Shown here: positions 54,120 to 62,980 of the stretch, piece after piece
How positions within the stretch are numbered: position 1 is the first letter of the stretch
Layout: each line of letters begins with the position of its first letter
DNA from: an uncultured Clostridia bacterium
GTDB taxonomy: Bacteria > Bacillota > Clostridia > TANB77 > CAG-508
Assembly (NCBI GenBank): GCA_934120045.1
Contig: CAKOTF010000004.1
Span: 77,857 to 141,856, forward strand
Length of the DNA stretch: 64,000 nucleotides
Direction: 5' to 3'
Notes under the pieces: model-generated
The model's database searches: none
Told to the model about the DNA's origin: nothing
Seen by the model: only the letters and a program-made list of their open reading frames with translations
Position numbers and translations under genes: made by a program

Positions 54120-55655
54120 ATGACAAAAAGAAAAAAAATAATAGTAATTTGTGCATTCTTATTTATTAGTTTTATAATTCCTAATAAAGTAAATGCAAAA
54201 GAAAATGCTAGTGTAAAATATCAGACACATATACAAGATATAGGCTGGCAGACACAAGTTAAAGACGGAGAAATAGCAGGAACAGAGGGACAATCAAAAA
54301 GATTAGAAGCAATAAAAATAGAATTAAAAAATTTAGAAAATGTAAAAATAAAATATCAAACACATATAGAAGATATAGGTTGGCAAAACTGGAAATATAA
54401 TGGAGAATTAACTGGGACAGAAAGTCAATCTAAGAGGTTGGAAGCAATAAAAATAGAACTTGAATATAGTGAAGAATATTCAATAATGTATAGAGTACAT
54501 ATCCAAGACGTAGGATGGCAAGAATGGAAATATGATGGAGAAGTAGCAGGAACAGAAGGGCAATCCAAAAGAGTAGAAGCAATTGAAATAAAATTAGTAG
54601 AAAAATCAGTATTTAAAGTAGCATATATATCACATGTAGAAGATGTAGGGTGGCAAAATTGGAGATATGATGGAGAAACTGCAGGAACAGAGGGACAATC
54701 TAAAAGAATGGAAGCAATTCAGATAGGCTTTTCAAATGTTCCAGATGGTGCCAAAATGAGATATAAGGTACATATTCAGGACATAGGTTGGCAAGATTGG
54801 AAAAGTGATGGACAAGTAGCAGGAACAGAAGGACAATCTAAAAGAATAGAAGCAATACAAATAGAATTAGAAAATTTAGAAGATTATACCATAGAATATA
54901 AAGTACATATACAAGATATTGGCTGGACAAATTGGTATAGAGATGGAGAAATGGCAGGAACAGTGGGAAAAGGATTAAGAATAGAAGGAATAAAAATAAG
55001 AATTGTAAGTAAATATAAAAAACATTATATAGGAATAGATGTATCACATTGGCAAGGTGATATTAATTATGAAAAATTAGTAGCAAGCAAAAAAATAGAT
55101 TTTATGATTACAAAAGTTGGGTGGTATAGTGAAAATAATAAAAGATTTATAGTTGACTCAAAATTTGAAAAAAATTATAAATTAGCAAAGCAAAATAAAA
55201 TTCCTTTAGGAATTTATTTATATTCTTATGCTAAAAATGTAGAAGATGCAAAATTAGAAGCAAATGAATTAATTAAATATCTAAAATCAAGTGGAAATTC
55301 TAGTTTTGAATTACCAATTTTTTATGATATAGAAGAAAACAGCCAAATTAGTTATGGAAAAAAAGCAATAACAGATATTACCATTGCATTTTGTGAGACA
55401 ATGAAAAATGCAGGATATGAAGTTGGTGTTTATTCATATTCATATTGGTTAAATAATTATATGGAAATATCAAGACTACCAGCTGATTGTTCTTTATGGG
55501 TAGCAGACTATGGAACAAATAATAATGGTCAAATTCCAAGTGATTTGGATAAATATTCAGAAACTCATGATATATGGCAATTTACAGACAAGGCACAAAT
55601 AGATGGAATAAATGGATATGTTGATATGAATGTATGTTACAAAAAATATTTTTAA
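54120..55655 (+). CDS. secreted ChW-repeat GH25 lysozyme
   Basis: 511 residues. A signal peptide (~1-24) leads directly to six ChW repeats (~31-297) that are close in sequence to those of the M14 protein (51261-53198). The C-terminal GH25 domain has the GIDVSHWQG start with Asp307 and FYDIEE with catalytic Asp403/Glu405, as in muramidases that cut MurNAc-GlcNAc bonds. It probably remodels the organism's own wall or attacks competitors. It has its own promoter and ends 114 bases before galE. Confidence 0.9.
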   Translation: MTKRKKIIVICAFLFISFIIPNKVNAKENASVKYQTHIQDIGWQTQVKDGEIAGTEGQSKRLEAIKIELKNLENVKIKYQTHIEDIGWQNWKYNGELTGTESQSKRLEAIKIELEYSEEYSIMYRVHIQDVGWQEWKYDGEVAGTEGQSKRVEAIEIKLVEKSVFKVAYISHVEDVGWQNWRYDGETAGTEGQSKRMEAIQIGFSNVPDGAKMRYKVHIQDIGWQDWKSDGQVAGTEGQSKRIEAIQIELENLEDYTIEYKVHIQDIGWTNWYRDGEMAGTVGKGLRIEGIKIRIVSKYKKHYIGIDVSHWQGDINYEKLVASKKIDFMITKVGWYSENNKRFIVDSKFEKNYKLAKQNKIPLGIYLYSYAKNVEDAKLEANELIKYLKSSGNSSFELPIFYDIEENSQISYGKKAITDITIAFCETMKNAGYEVGVYSYSYWLNNYMEISRLPADCSLWVADYGTNNNGQIPSDLDKYSETHDIWQFTDKAQIDGINGYVDMNVCYKKYF

Positions 55656-55690
55656 ATCTTAAAAAATTTTTAATAATACTATATTTAGCA

Positions 55691-55719
55691 TTGAAACCAG
55701 TGAAAAATAATGATATAAT
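55691..55719 (+). promoter_or_regulatory. galE promoter
   Basis: TTGAAA (55691-55696), 17 bases, TATAAT (55714-55719). Confidence 0.7.
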
Positions 55720-55769
55720 ACAAATGCAAAAAATAAGTAGAAACTTATATAAAGAAGGGAATGATAAAT

Positions 55770-56777
55770 ATGTCAATATTAGTAACAGGTGGAGCAGGGT
55801 TTATAGGAAGTCATACAGCAATTGAACTATTAAATTCAGGAAGAGACATAGTTATAATAGACAATTTTTCAAATAGTAAACCAGAAGTATTGGATAAAAT
55901 AAAAGAAATAACAGGAAAAAATTTTAAATTTTATGAAGTGGATTACTTAAATAGAAAAGAATTAGAAAAAGTTTTTGAAGAAAATAAAATAGAAGCAGTT
56001 TTAAATTTTGCAGGATATAAAGCAGTTGGAGAATCAGTAAAAAAACCATTAGAATATTATGAAAATAATATTTCAGGAGCATTAGTATTATTAGAAACAA
56101 TGAGAAAATATAATGTAAAGAAATTTATATTTAGTTCATCTGCAACAGTATATGGAGAACCAGAAAGAATACCATTAACAGAAGACTGTAAAATAGGTGG
56201 AACAACAAATCCATATGGAACAACAAAATTATTTATAGAACAAATATTACAAGATTTATATAAATCAGATAATAGTTGGGATATAGCAATACTAAGGTAT
56301 TTCAATCCAGTTGGAGCACACGAAAGTGGATTAATAGGAGAAGAACCACAAGGAATACCAAACAATTTAATGCCATATATAGTAAGAGTTGCATCAGGAG
56401 AATTAGAACAATTATCAGTATTTGGAAATGATTATAATACACCAGATGGAACAGGTGTAAGAGATTATATACATGTAGTAGACTTAGCAAAAGGACATAT
56501 AAAAGCACTAGAAAAATTAGAAAAAGAAAATTCAGGAATATATATATATAATTTAGGAACTGGTGTTGGATATAGTGTATTAGATATGGTAAAAGCATTT
56601 GAAGAATCAACAGGAAAAAAAGTAAATTATAAAATTGTAGAAAGAAGAGCAGGAGATATAGCAACATGTTATTCAGACCCAACAAAAGCAAAAAATGAAT
56701 TACATTGGGAAGCGACAAAAACATTGAATGATATGTGCAAAGATTCTTGGAAATATATTCAAAATAGAAAAAAATAA
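55770..56777 (+). CDS. galE: UDP-glucose 4-epimerase
   Basis: 335 residues, short-chain dehydrogenase fold, interconverts UDP-glucose and UDP-galactose (or the GlcNAc forms), supplying the glycan locus. The NAD-binding VTGGAGFIGSHT is at the N-terminus, the SSSATVYG strand and the catalytic NPYGTTK (Tyr-x3-Lys) follow, and the C-terminus has the typical ERRAGDIA...DPTKA segment. ATG 55770 is 9 bases after AGAAGGGA; the ATG at 55761 touches that site and is less likely. Confidence 0.95.
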   Translation: MSILVTGGAGFIGSHTAIELLNSGRDIVIIDNFSNSKPEVLDKIKEITGKNFKFYEVDYLNRKELEKVFEENKIEAVLNFAGYKAVGESVKKPLEYYENNISGALVLLETMRKYNVKKFIFSSSATVYGEPERIPLTEDCKIGGTTNPYGTTKLFIEQILQDLYKSDNSWDIAILRYFNPVGAHESGLIGEEPQGIPNNLMPYIVRVASGELEQLSVFGNDYNTPDGTGVRDYIHVVDLAKGHIKALEKLEKENSGIYIYNLGTGVGYSVLDMVKAFEESTGKKVNYKIVERRAGDIATCYSDPTKAKNELHWEATKTLNDMCKDSWKYIQNRKK

Positions 56778-56792
56778 TGGAAGGAATAAAAA

Positions 56793-57743
56793 ATGGAAAA
56801 AATATCTGTAGTAGTATCTTGTTACAATGAGGAAAAAGCTTTACCATTATTTTATGAAGAAATGGAAAGAGTAAGAAAAAAAGATTTTGAAGGAATAGTT
56901 GAATTTGAATATATATTTGTAAATGATGGCTCAAAAGATAATACATTAAAAATAATTAAAGAATTAAATCAAAAAGATCCAAAAGTTAGATATATATCAT
57001 TTTCAAGAAATTTTGGAAAAGAAGCAGCAATGTATGCTGGATTAGAAGCGGCAGAAGGAGATTATGTAACATTGATGGATGCTGATTTACAAGATCCACC
57101 AGCATTATTAAAACAAATGTATGATGCCATAAAAAATGAAGGATATGATTCTGTAGGAACACGTAGAGTTACAAGAAAAGGTGAACCACCTATTAGAAGT
57201 TTCTTTGCTAGAATGTTTTATAAAATAATAAACAAAATGTCTAATATTGAAATGGTAGATGGAGCAAGAGATTATAGATTAATGAAAAGACAAGTGGTAG
57301 ACAGTATAATTTCATTAAAAGAATATAATAGATATTCAAAAGGATTATTTAGTTTTGTTGGATTTGATACAAAATGGATTGAATATGAAAATGTAGAAAG
57401 AGTTGCTGGAGAAACAAAATGGTCATTTTGGAAATTGTTTAAATATGCACTAGAAGGGATAACTGCATTTTCAACAACACCATTAATATTTTCATCAATA
57501 ATTGGATTAATATTTTGCTTAGTAGCATTTATATCAATAATTTTTATAATAGTAAAAACATTAGTATATGGAGATCCAACAGCTGGATGGCCATCAATGG
57601 CATGTATAATAGTATTTGTTAGTGGAATACAATTATTTACAATAGGCATTATTGGACAATATTTATCAAAAACATATTTGGAAGTTAAAAAAAGACCAAT
57701 ATATATTATAAAAGAAACAGAAAAAGATTATACGAAAAAATAA
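56793..57743 (+). CDS. GtrB/CsbB-like lipid-phosphate glycosyltransferase
   Basis: 316 residues. A DPM1-like GT2 domain (ISVVVSCYNEEKALPLFYEEM, VNDGSKDNT, MDADLQDPP) is followed by two C-terminal helices (~225-255 and ~263-290), the GtrB/CsbB architecture. Such enzymes charge undecaprenyl phosphate with glucose or GlcNAc for side-chain addition by a partner. It is 16 bases after galE and probably in its transcript. GGAAGGA precedes the ATG. Confidence 0.92.
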   Translation: MEKISVVVSCYNEEKALPLFYEEMERVRKKDFEGIVEFEYIFVNDGSKDNTLKIIKELNQKDPKVRYISFSRNFGKEAAMYAGLEAAEGDYVTLMDADLQDPPALLKQMYDAIKNEGYDSVGTRRVTRKGEPPIRSFFARMFYKIINKMSNIEMVDGARDYRLMKRQVVDSIISLKEYNRYSKGLFSFVGFDTKWIEYENVERVAGETKWSFWKLFKYALEGITAFSTTPLIFSSIIGLIFCLVAFISIIFIIVKTLVYGDPTAGWPSMACIIVFVSGIQLFTIGIIGQYLSKTYLEVKKRPIYIIKETEKDYTKK

Positions 57744-57852
57744 AATTGTGAATATAATTTTAAAAAATGTACATAAAATAATAGGGAATACATAAGGAAA
57801 AATAAAAAACAAAAGTTAGAAAATTGAGTGAGTGGAAGGAAATTGATTATTT

Positions 57853-58848
57853 ATGTTGGGATTTGGGCAAGATATAGGAATAGATTTAGGAACAGCAACA
57901 ATAATTGCATATGTAAAAGGGAAAGGCGTTGTTTTAAGAGAGCCATCAGTAGTGGCTGTTGACAGTAACACAAAAGAAGTGTTAGCTGTAGGTCAAGAGG
58001 CAAGAAGAATGTTGGGAAGAACACCAGGAAATATAGTTGCAACAAGACCACTAAGAGAAGGTGTAATATCAGATTATACAGTTACTGAAAAAATGCTAAA
58101 ATATTTTATAAATAAAGTAAAAGGAAAAACGATATTTGCGCCAAGAACTATGATTTGTATACCATCAAGAGTAACAGAAGTAGAAAAGAAAGCAGTTATA
58201 GATGCTGCAATGCAAGCTGGTGCACGAAAGGTATTTTTAATAGAAGAACCAATAGCTGCAGCTATTGGTGCAGGATTAGACATTGCAAAACCTTGTGGAA
58301 ATATGATTGTAGATATTGGAGGAGGAACAACAGATATAGCTGTTATTTCTCTTGGAGGGTCTGTTGAAAGTACATCATTAAAAATTGCTGGAGATAAATT
58401 TGATGAGGCAATAGTAAAATATATAAAGAAAAAACATAATGTAATGATAGGTGAAAGAACAGCAGAAGATTTAAAAATAAATATAGGTTGTGTTTATCCT
58501 AAGATTCAAGACTCACAAATGGAAATAAGAGGTAGAGACTTAACAACAGGTTTACCAAAAAATATCATAGTACATTCAAGTGAAATGTTAGAAGCATTAA
58601 TAGAACCAGCAATGCAAATTGTAGATGCAGTACATTCAGTTTTAGAAAAAACACCACCAGAATTATCAGCAGATATAAGTGATAGAGGAATTTATATGAC
58701 AGGTGGAGGCTGTTTAATTGATGGATTAGATAGATTGCTACAAGAAAAAACAGGAATAAATGTAATGATTGCAGATGATGCTGTATCATGTGTAGCTCTA
58801 GGAACTGGAAAAGCATTAGATAATTTAGATAATTTAGAAAGAAAATAA
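57853..58848 (+). CDS. mreB: rod-shape protein MreB/Mbl
   Basis: Actin-like filament protein that guides lateral wall synthesis. 331 residues. Phosphate 1 (DIGIDLGTATI), connect (EEPIAAAIGAG), phosphate 2 (MIVDIGGGTTDIAV) and the adenosine motif (IYMTGGGCLI) are present, along with the N-terminal amphipathic start. mreC/mreD do not follow, which favours an Mbl-type paralogue rather than the mreBCD operon. GGAAGGA lies rather far (13 bases) from the ATG. A hairpin follows. Confidence 0.94.
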   Translation: MLGFGQDIGIDLGTATIIAYVKGKGVVLREPSVVAVDSNTKEVLAVGQEARRMLGRTPGNIVATRPLREGVISDYTVTEKMLKYFINKVKGKTIFAPRTMICIPSRVTEVEKKAVIDAAMQAGARKVFLIEEPIAAAIGAGLDIAKPCGNMIVDIGGGTTDIAVISLGGSVESTSLKIAGDKFDEAIVKYIKKKHNVMIGERTAEDLKINIGCVYPKIQDSQMEIRGRDLTTGLPKNIIVHSSEMLEALIEPAMQIVDAVHSVLEKTPPELSADISDRGIYMTGGGCLIDGLDRLLQEKTGINVMIADDAVSCVALGTGKALDNLDNLERK

Positions 58849-58853
58849 AAAGA

Positions 58854-58887
58854 AAAGAGAGGTTTGTAATAAAGCAAACCTCTCTTT
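58854..58887 (+). terminator. hairpin after mreB
   Basis: AAAGAGAGGTTTG / CAAACCTCTCTTT (13 bp, loop of 8). The stem itself ends in TTT; the following bases are not a long T-run, so termination strength is unsure. Confidence 0.65.
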
Positions 58888-58896
58888 AGTTACAAA

Positions 58897-58933
58897 AAAT
58901 ATAAGATAAAATCTTTCATTTTATCTTATATTT
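58897..58933 (-). terminator. terminator of rpsT
   Basis: Perfect 15-bp AT-rich stem (58897-58911/58919-58933). On the minus strand it runs into a T-run (58894-58899), three bases past the rpsT stop. Confidence 0.75.
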
Positions 58934-58936
58934 CAA

Positions 58937-59200
58937 CTATGCCATAGCATTTAATTTTTTTGACATACTAGATTTTTTTCTAGCAGCTGTGTTTTTTACG
59001 ATAACACCTTTTGTACAAGCTTGATCAACTTTCTTTGTAGCTTCAGACATTAAAGTAGTAGCTTCAGCTTTATTTCCAGCAGCAACTGCTTGCTCAAATT
59101 TCTTAACAGCTGATTTATATGCACTTTTAATCATATTATTTGTTAATGTTTTCTTTTCAATAATCTTAACTCTCTTTTTTGCTGATTTTATATTTGGCAT
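58937..59200 (-). CDS. rpsT: 30S ribosomal protein S20
   Basis: 87 residues, basic and helical; MPNIKSAKKRVKI start, KSAYKSAVKKFE and GVIVKNTAARKKS..SKKLN end are the S20 signature. It binds 16S rRNA early in 30S assembly. AGGAGG precedes the ATG. Monocistronic between mreB and rpiB with its own promoter and terminator. Confidence 0.97.
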   Translation of the reverse strand: MPNIKSAKKRVKIIEKKTLTNNMIKSAYKSAVKKFEQAVAAGNKAEATTLMSEATKKVDQACTKGVIVKNTAARKKSSMSKKLNAMA

Positions 59201-59243
59201 TTAAAATGCACCTCCTCTTAGTAAAATAACTATAACGCATACA

Positions 59244-59272
59244 ATTATAACATACAAAAATTGATTTGACAA
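59244..59272 (-). promoter_or_regulatory. rpsT promoter
   Basis: Minus strand TTGTCA (59267-59272), 17 bases, TATAAT (59244-59249). Confidence 0.7.
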
Positions 59273-59300
59273 TAGCAAAAAAGGATTTTTTTGAAAATTG

Positions 59301-59329
59301 TTGCACTTTATACGAGAATATGATATATT
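59301..59329 (+). promoter_or_regulatory. rpiB-tagO-hslO-ppaC promoter
   Basis: TTGCAC (59301-59306), 17 bases, TATATT (59324-59329). It is divergent from the rpsT promoter. Confidence 0.6.
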
Positions 59330-59373
59330 AGTAAAGAATTTATCAAATCATAAATAAAGAAAGGTGAGTGTTT

Positions 59374-59820
59374 ATGATAGCAATTGGTAGTGACCATGGA
59401 GGTTATAAATTAAAAGAAGAAATAAAGAGATATTTAGAAGAAAAAGAAATAGAATATGAAGATTGTGGAACATTTTCAGAAGATAGAGCAGATTATCCTG
59501 AAATAGCTAAAACAGTTACTTTAGAAATACAAAATAAACAATGTGATAAAGGAATATTAATATGTCGTTCAGGAATAGGAATGAGTATTGTTGCAAACAA
59601 ATTTAGAGGAATAAGATGTGCAAAATGTGATAATGAAGAAGAAGCAAAATATTCAAGAATGCATAATAATAGTAATGTATTAGCATTAGGTGCAGATTAT
59701 ATAGAAGAAGATGAAGCAATAAGAATAGCAAGAATATGGCTTTCAACAGAATTTGAAGGTGGAAGACACCAAGAAAGAATACAAATGATAGACGAAATTG
59801 AAAACGAAAATATGAAATAA
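59374..59820 (+). CDS. rpiB: ribose-5-phosphate isomerase B
   Basis: 148 residues. Interconverts ribose-5-phosphate and ribulose-5-phosphate (pentose phosphate pathway). IAIGSDHGGYKLK at the start, DYPEIA, the ILICRSGIGMSIVANK loop and RCA..D are the RpiB/LacAB family signatures. ATG 59374 follows AAAGGTGA by 8 bases; a GTG six bases upstream is rejected. tagO follows 15 bases later. Confidence 0.93.
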   Translation: MIAIGSDHGGYKLKEEIKRYLEEKEIEYEDCGTFSEDRADYPEIAKTVTLEIQNKQCDKGILICRSGIGMSIVANKFRGIRCAKCDNEEEAKYSRMHNNSNVLALGADYIEEDEAIRIARIWLSTEFEGGRHQERIQMIDEIENENMK

Positions 59821-59835
59821 TGGGGGGAATACTAG

Positions 59836-60957
59836 ATGTGGGGAAATATAGCAATTGCCTTTTTGTTAGCATTTATAGTATCATTTGTAGCAACACCATA
59901 TACTATAAAAATAGCTAATAGAATTGGAGCAGTGGATATACCAAAAGACAAAAGAAGAATGCATACAAAAGCAATGCCAAAATTTGGAGGACCTGCTGTG
60001 ATTTTAGGTGTATTAGTATCAATGATATATTTAATTGCAGTAATGTCGATAGAAGGAAGTTTAGATTTATTCTCAACACAACAATATGGAAAAAAACTAC
60101 TTGGAGTATTGTTAGGAGTTGGAGTGATTGCAATTACAGGAACGTTAGATGATATAAAAACACTAAAACCATGGCAAGAACTATTAGGACAAACAATTGC
60201 TGCAATAATAGTAGTTGCATTTGGAATAAAAATAGAACATTTAGATATACCATTTTTGTACAAATTAGGATTTAATGAGACATTTTCAACAATTATAACA
60301 GTTATATGGATTGTAGGAGTAACAAATGCAATTAACTTGATAGATGGGCTAGATGGATTGTCATCAGGAATATCTTTAATATCATGTATATCATTATTAA
60401 TAATATTTGTATTAAATGATTCTCCAATGATAGCAACTGTAATAGTAACAGCAATGTCAGGAGCATTAGTAGGATTTTTACCATATAATTTTTCACCAGC
60501 CAAAACATTTATAGGTGATACAGGTTCAAACTTTTTAGGATTTATGTTAGCAATAGTATCAATTTTGGGAATAGCCAAAACATATACATTAGCAGTAATT
60601 GTATTACCAGTAATTGTATTAGGATTACCAATATTTGATGTATTATTTGCCATAGTAAGAAGAATTGTAAAAGGAAAATCAATAAAAGCTGTATTTAAGC
60701 CAGATAAAGGACATCTACATCATAGATTAGTAGAAAAAGGATTTACACCAAAACAAGCAGTACTTATATTATATGGTTTAAGTGCATCACTTGGAATGTT
60801 TGCAATAATATTATTTGATAGTGGAATATGGAAAGCATTATCATTTTTACTGTTAATAATATCAACAATAGCAATGGGATATAGAAACTTTATTCAAGAG
60901 CAAGAAGCAAGACCTAAGATTGAAGGAAAGGTAGAAAAAAATCAGGAGGAAAAATGA
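59836..60957 (+). CDS. tagO: undecaprenyl-phosphate N-acetylhexosamine-1-P transferase (TagO/WecA type)
   Basis: 373 residues, about ten helices. Transfers GlcNAc-1-P (or a similar sugar-P) to undecaprenyl phosphate, the first step of wall teichoic acid and many surface glycans, so it may prime the polymer of the 34-57 kb locus. Signature residues are visible: RRMHTKAMPKFGG, ITGTLDDIK, the catalytic NLIDGLDGLSSG, FIGDTGS and DKGHLHHRL (His box). GGGGGAAT precedes the ATG. It overlaps hslO by four bases (ATGA). Confidence 0.93.
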   Translation: MWGNIAIAFLLAFIVSFVATPYTIKIANRIGAVDIPKDKRRMHTKAMPKFGGPAVILGVLVSMIYLIAVMSIEGSLDLFSTQQYGKKLLGVLLGVGVIAITGTLDDIKTLKPWQELLGQTIAAIIVVAFGIKIEHLDIPFLYKLGFNETFSTIITVIWIVGVTNAINLIDGLDGLSSGISLISCISLLIIFVLNDSPMIATVIVTAMSGALVGFLPYNFSPAKTFIGDTGSNFLGFMLAIVSILGIAKTYTLAVIVLPVIVLGLPIFDVLFAIVRRIVKGKSIKAVFKPDKGHLHHRLVEKGFTPKQAVLILYGLSASLGMFAIILFDSGIWKALSFLLLIISTIAMGYRNFIQEQEARPKIEGKVEKNQEEK

Positions 60958-61841
60958 AAGACCAAATTATAAAATTTTTAGCATATAATGGAAAAATATC
61001 AGTAGTTTGTTGTTCAACAACAAATTTAGTAGAAGAAGCAAGAAAATTACATGATTTAAGCCCATTATCAACAGCAGCAATGGGAAGAGTGTTAACAATA
61101 ACAGCATTAATTGGTTCAGAAATGAAAAATAAAACAGATAAATTAACAATACAAATAAAGGGAAATGGACCAATAGGAAAGATTGTAGCAGTATCTGATA
61201 ATACACCAAATGTAAAAGCATGTATAACAAATCCACATGCAGATTTACCATTAAATGAATTCGGAAAACTTGATGTAGGTGGAGCTGTTGGAAATCAAGG
61301 ATTTATTAATGTAATAAAAGATATTGGATTAAAAGAACCATATATAGGAATAAGTCCACTTATCTCAGGAGAAATAGCAGAAGATTTTGCAAACTATTTT
61401 GAAACATCAGAACAAAAACAAACAGCAGTTGCATTAGGAGTTTTAGTTGATAAAAATGGAGTTAGAGCAAGTGGAGGATATATAATATCACCAATGCCAG
61501 ACGCAACAGATGAAGAAATTTCAAAAATAGAAAAATCAATTTTTGAAGCAGGTGCGATGTCAAAAATGTTAGATCAAAATTTAACCTTAAAGGAAATTGC
61601 ACAAAAAATAACTGGTGATAAAGATGTAAAAGTAATAGATGCATCTATAGAGCCAAAATATAACTGTGGATGTAGCAAAGAAAAGTTTGCAGGAAGTTTA
61701 GTAACATTAGGAGAAAAACAATTAAAAGAATTAATTGAAGAAGACGAGAAAGCAGAAATAAAATGTCAATTCTGTAATAAAACATATCAATTTAATAAAG
61801 AAGAATTAGAAGAAATTTTAAAAAGAGCTCAAAATAAATAA
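60954..61841 (+). CDS. hslO: redox-regulated chaperone Hsp33
   Basis: 295 residues, normal length. Holdase activated by oxidation. The C-terminal zinc switch is intact: Cys-x-Cys (CGC, ~237-239) and Cys-x2-Cys (CQFC, ~270-273). The N-terminal substrate domain has ATTNLVEEARKLHDLSP-like and GPIGKIVA segments. Its start overlaps tagO (ATGA), so they are probably coupled. ppaC follows 18 bases on. Confidence 0.95.
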   Translation: MKDQIIKFLAYNGKISVVCCSTTNLVEEARKLHDLSPLSTAAMGRVLTITALIGSEMKNKTDKLTIQIKGNGPIGKIVAVSDNTPNVKACITNPHADLPLNEFGKLDVGGAVGNQGFINVIKDIGLKEPYIGISPLISGEIAEDFANYFETSEQKQTAVALGVLVDKNGVRASGGYIISPMPDATDEEISKIEKSIFEAGAMSKMLDQNLTLKEIAQKITGDKDVKVIDASIEPKYNCGCSKEKFAGSLVTLGEKQLKELIEEDEKAEIKCQFCNKTYQFNKEELEEILKRAQNK

Positions 61842-61859
61842 TAGAAAGGAAGAATAAAA

Positions 61860-62777
61860 ATGGAAAAAATATTAGTATTTGGACACAAAAATCCAGACAC
61901 AGATGCAATATGCTCAAGCTTAGTAATGGCAGATTTACAAACTAAAATAAGAGGAGAAGAAGTAATTTCTTGTAGATTAGGAAATTTAAATGAAGAAACA
62001 AAATATGCATTAAACTATTTTAAAGTAGAAGAACCAAAATTAATTGAAAAAATAGATGAAGGACAAAGAGTAATATTAGTAGATCATAATGAATTTACTC
62101 AATCAGTAGAAGGAATAGAAAATGCAAAAATAGAAGCAGTTGTAGATCATCATAGAATAAACAATTTTAAAACTTCAGAACCATTATTCTATTATGCTCA
62201 ACCAGTAGGATGTACTTCAACAGTATTATTTGAATTATATAATACAAACAATATAAAAATAGAACCTAAAATTGCTGGATTAATGTTAAGTGCAATAATA
62301 TCTGATACATTATTATTAAAATCACCTACAACAACAGATAAAGACAAAAAAGCTGTTGCAGAACTTGTAAATATTGCTGGTGTAGATTTAAGCAAATATG
62401 GTTTAGATATGTTAAAAGCAGGAACAAATCTTGATAAATATACAGAAAAAGAATTAATAAATTTAGATGCAAAAACAATGGAAAAAGAAGATGTAAAATA
62501 CATAATTGCACAAGTAAATACAGTTAGTATTCCAGATGTATTAAAAAGAAAAGAAAAAATTGAAGCTGAAATTAATAAAGAAATTGAAGAAAAAGGACTA
62601 TGTTTATTCGTATTTGTTATTACAGATATAGTAAACAGTAATTCAACAGCAATTGTATTAGGAAATAGAACAGATGTAGTTTCAAAAACTTATGAAATAA
62701 AAGATAATTTAGCTGAAATGCCAGGTGTTGTTTCAAGAAAGAAACAAGTATTACCTTTAGTTGAAAAAAATATGTAA
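61860..62777 (+). CDS. ppaC: manganese-dependent inorganic pyrophosphatase
   Basis: 305 residues, family II PPase of the DHH superfamily; hydrolyses pyrophosphate. Metal ligands are visible: FGHKNPDTDAICSS near the start, LVDHNE, VDHHR (DHH motif) and the C-terminal DHHA2 domain with VVSRKKQVLP. AAGGAAG precedes the ATG. Last gene of the rpiB-tagO-hslO-ppaC unit. Confidence 0.95.
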   Translation: MEKILVFGHKNPDTDAICSSLVMADLQTKIRGEEVISCRLGNLNEETKYALNYFKVEEPKLIEKIDEGQRVILVDHNEFTQSVEGIENAKIEAVVDHHRINNFKTSEPLFYYAQPVGCTSTVLFELYNTNNIKIEPKIAGLMLSAIISDTLLLKSPTTTDKDKKAVAELVNIAGVDLSKYGLDMLKAGTNLDKYTEKELINLDAKTMEKEDVKYIIAQVNTVSIPDVLKRKEKIEAEINKEIEEKGLCLFVFVITDIVNSNSTAIVLGNRTDVVSKTYEIKDNLAEMPGVVSRKKQVLPLVEKNM

Positions 62778-62796
62778 AAAATTTCAAAAAAGTGAA

Positions 62797-62856
62797 ACAA
62801 AAAGGACACATAAATTGTCTAATATAATAGAGGCAATACTGTGTCTTTTTTATTGA
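62797..62856 (+). terminator. terminator after ppaC
   Basis: AAAAAGGACACA / TGTGTCTTTTT (one bulge) encloses a smaller ATTG.CT/AG..CAAT stem-loop; the right arm runs into T. Confidence 0.65.
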
Positions 62857-62910
62857 GAAAAAAAGACAATTAAATTAAGCAAATATTAAGAAACAAGCAG
62901 GATTCGTGGT

Positions 62911-62939
62911 TTGACAAATATTATTAAAAATGGTATAAT
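62911..62939 (+). promoter_or_regulatory. perfect consensus sigma-A promoter of last GT2
   Basis: TTGACA (62911-62916), 17 bases, TATAAT (62934-62939). A short ACGTT-GAAA-AACGT hairpin follows in the leader just before the ribosome site. Confidence 0.85.
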
Positions 62940-62980
62940 TAAAAAGACGTTGAAAAACGTTATGAAAGGAATGTGAGGTA

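Noticed and set aside
59832..60653. 273-codon ORF opposite tagO
   Set aside because: Antisense of a membrane protein gene; Asn/Thr/Ile-rich translation is an artefact of reversed hydrophobic codons.
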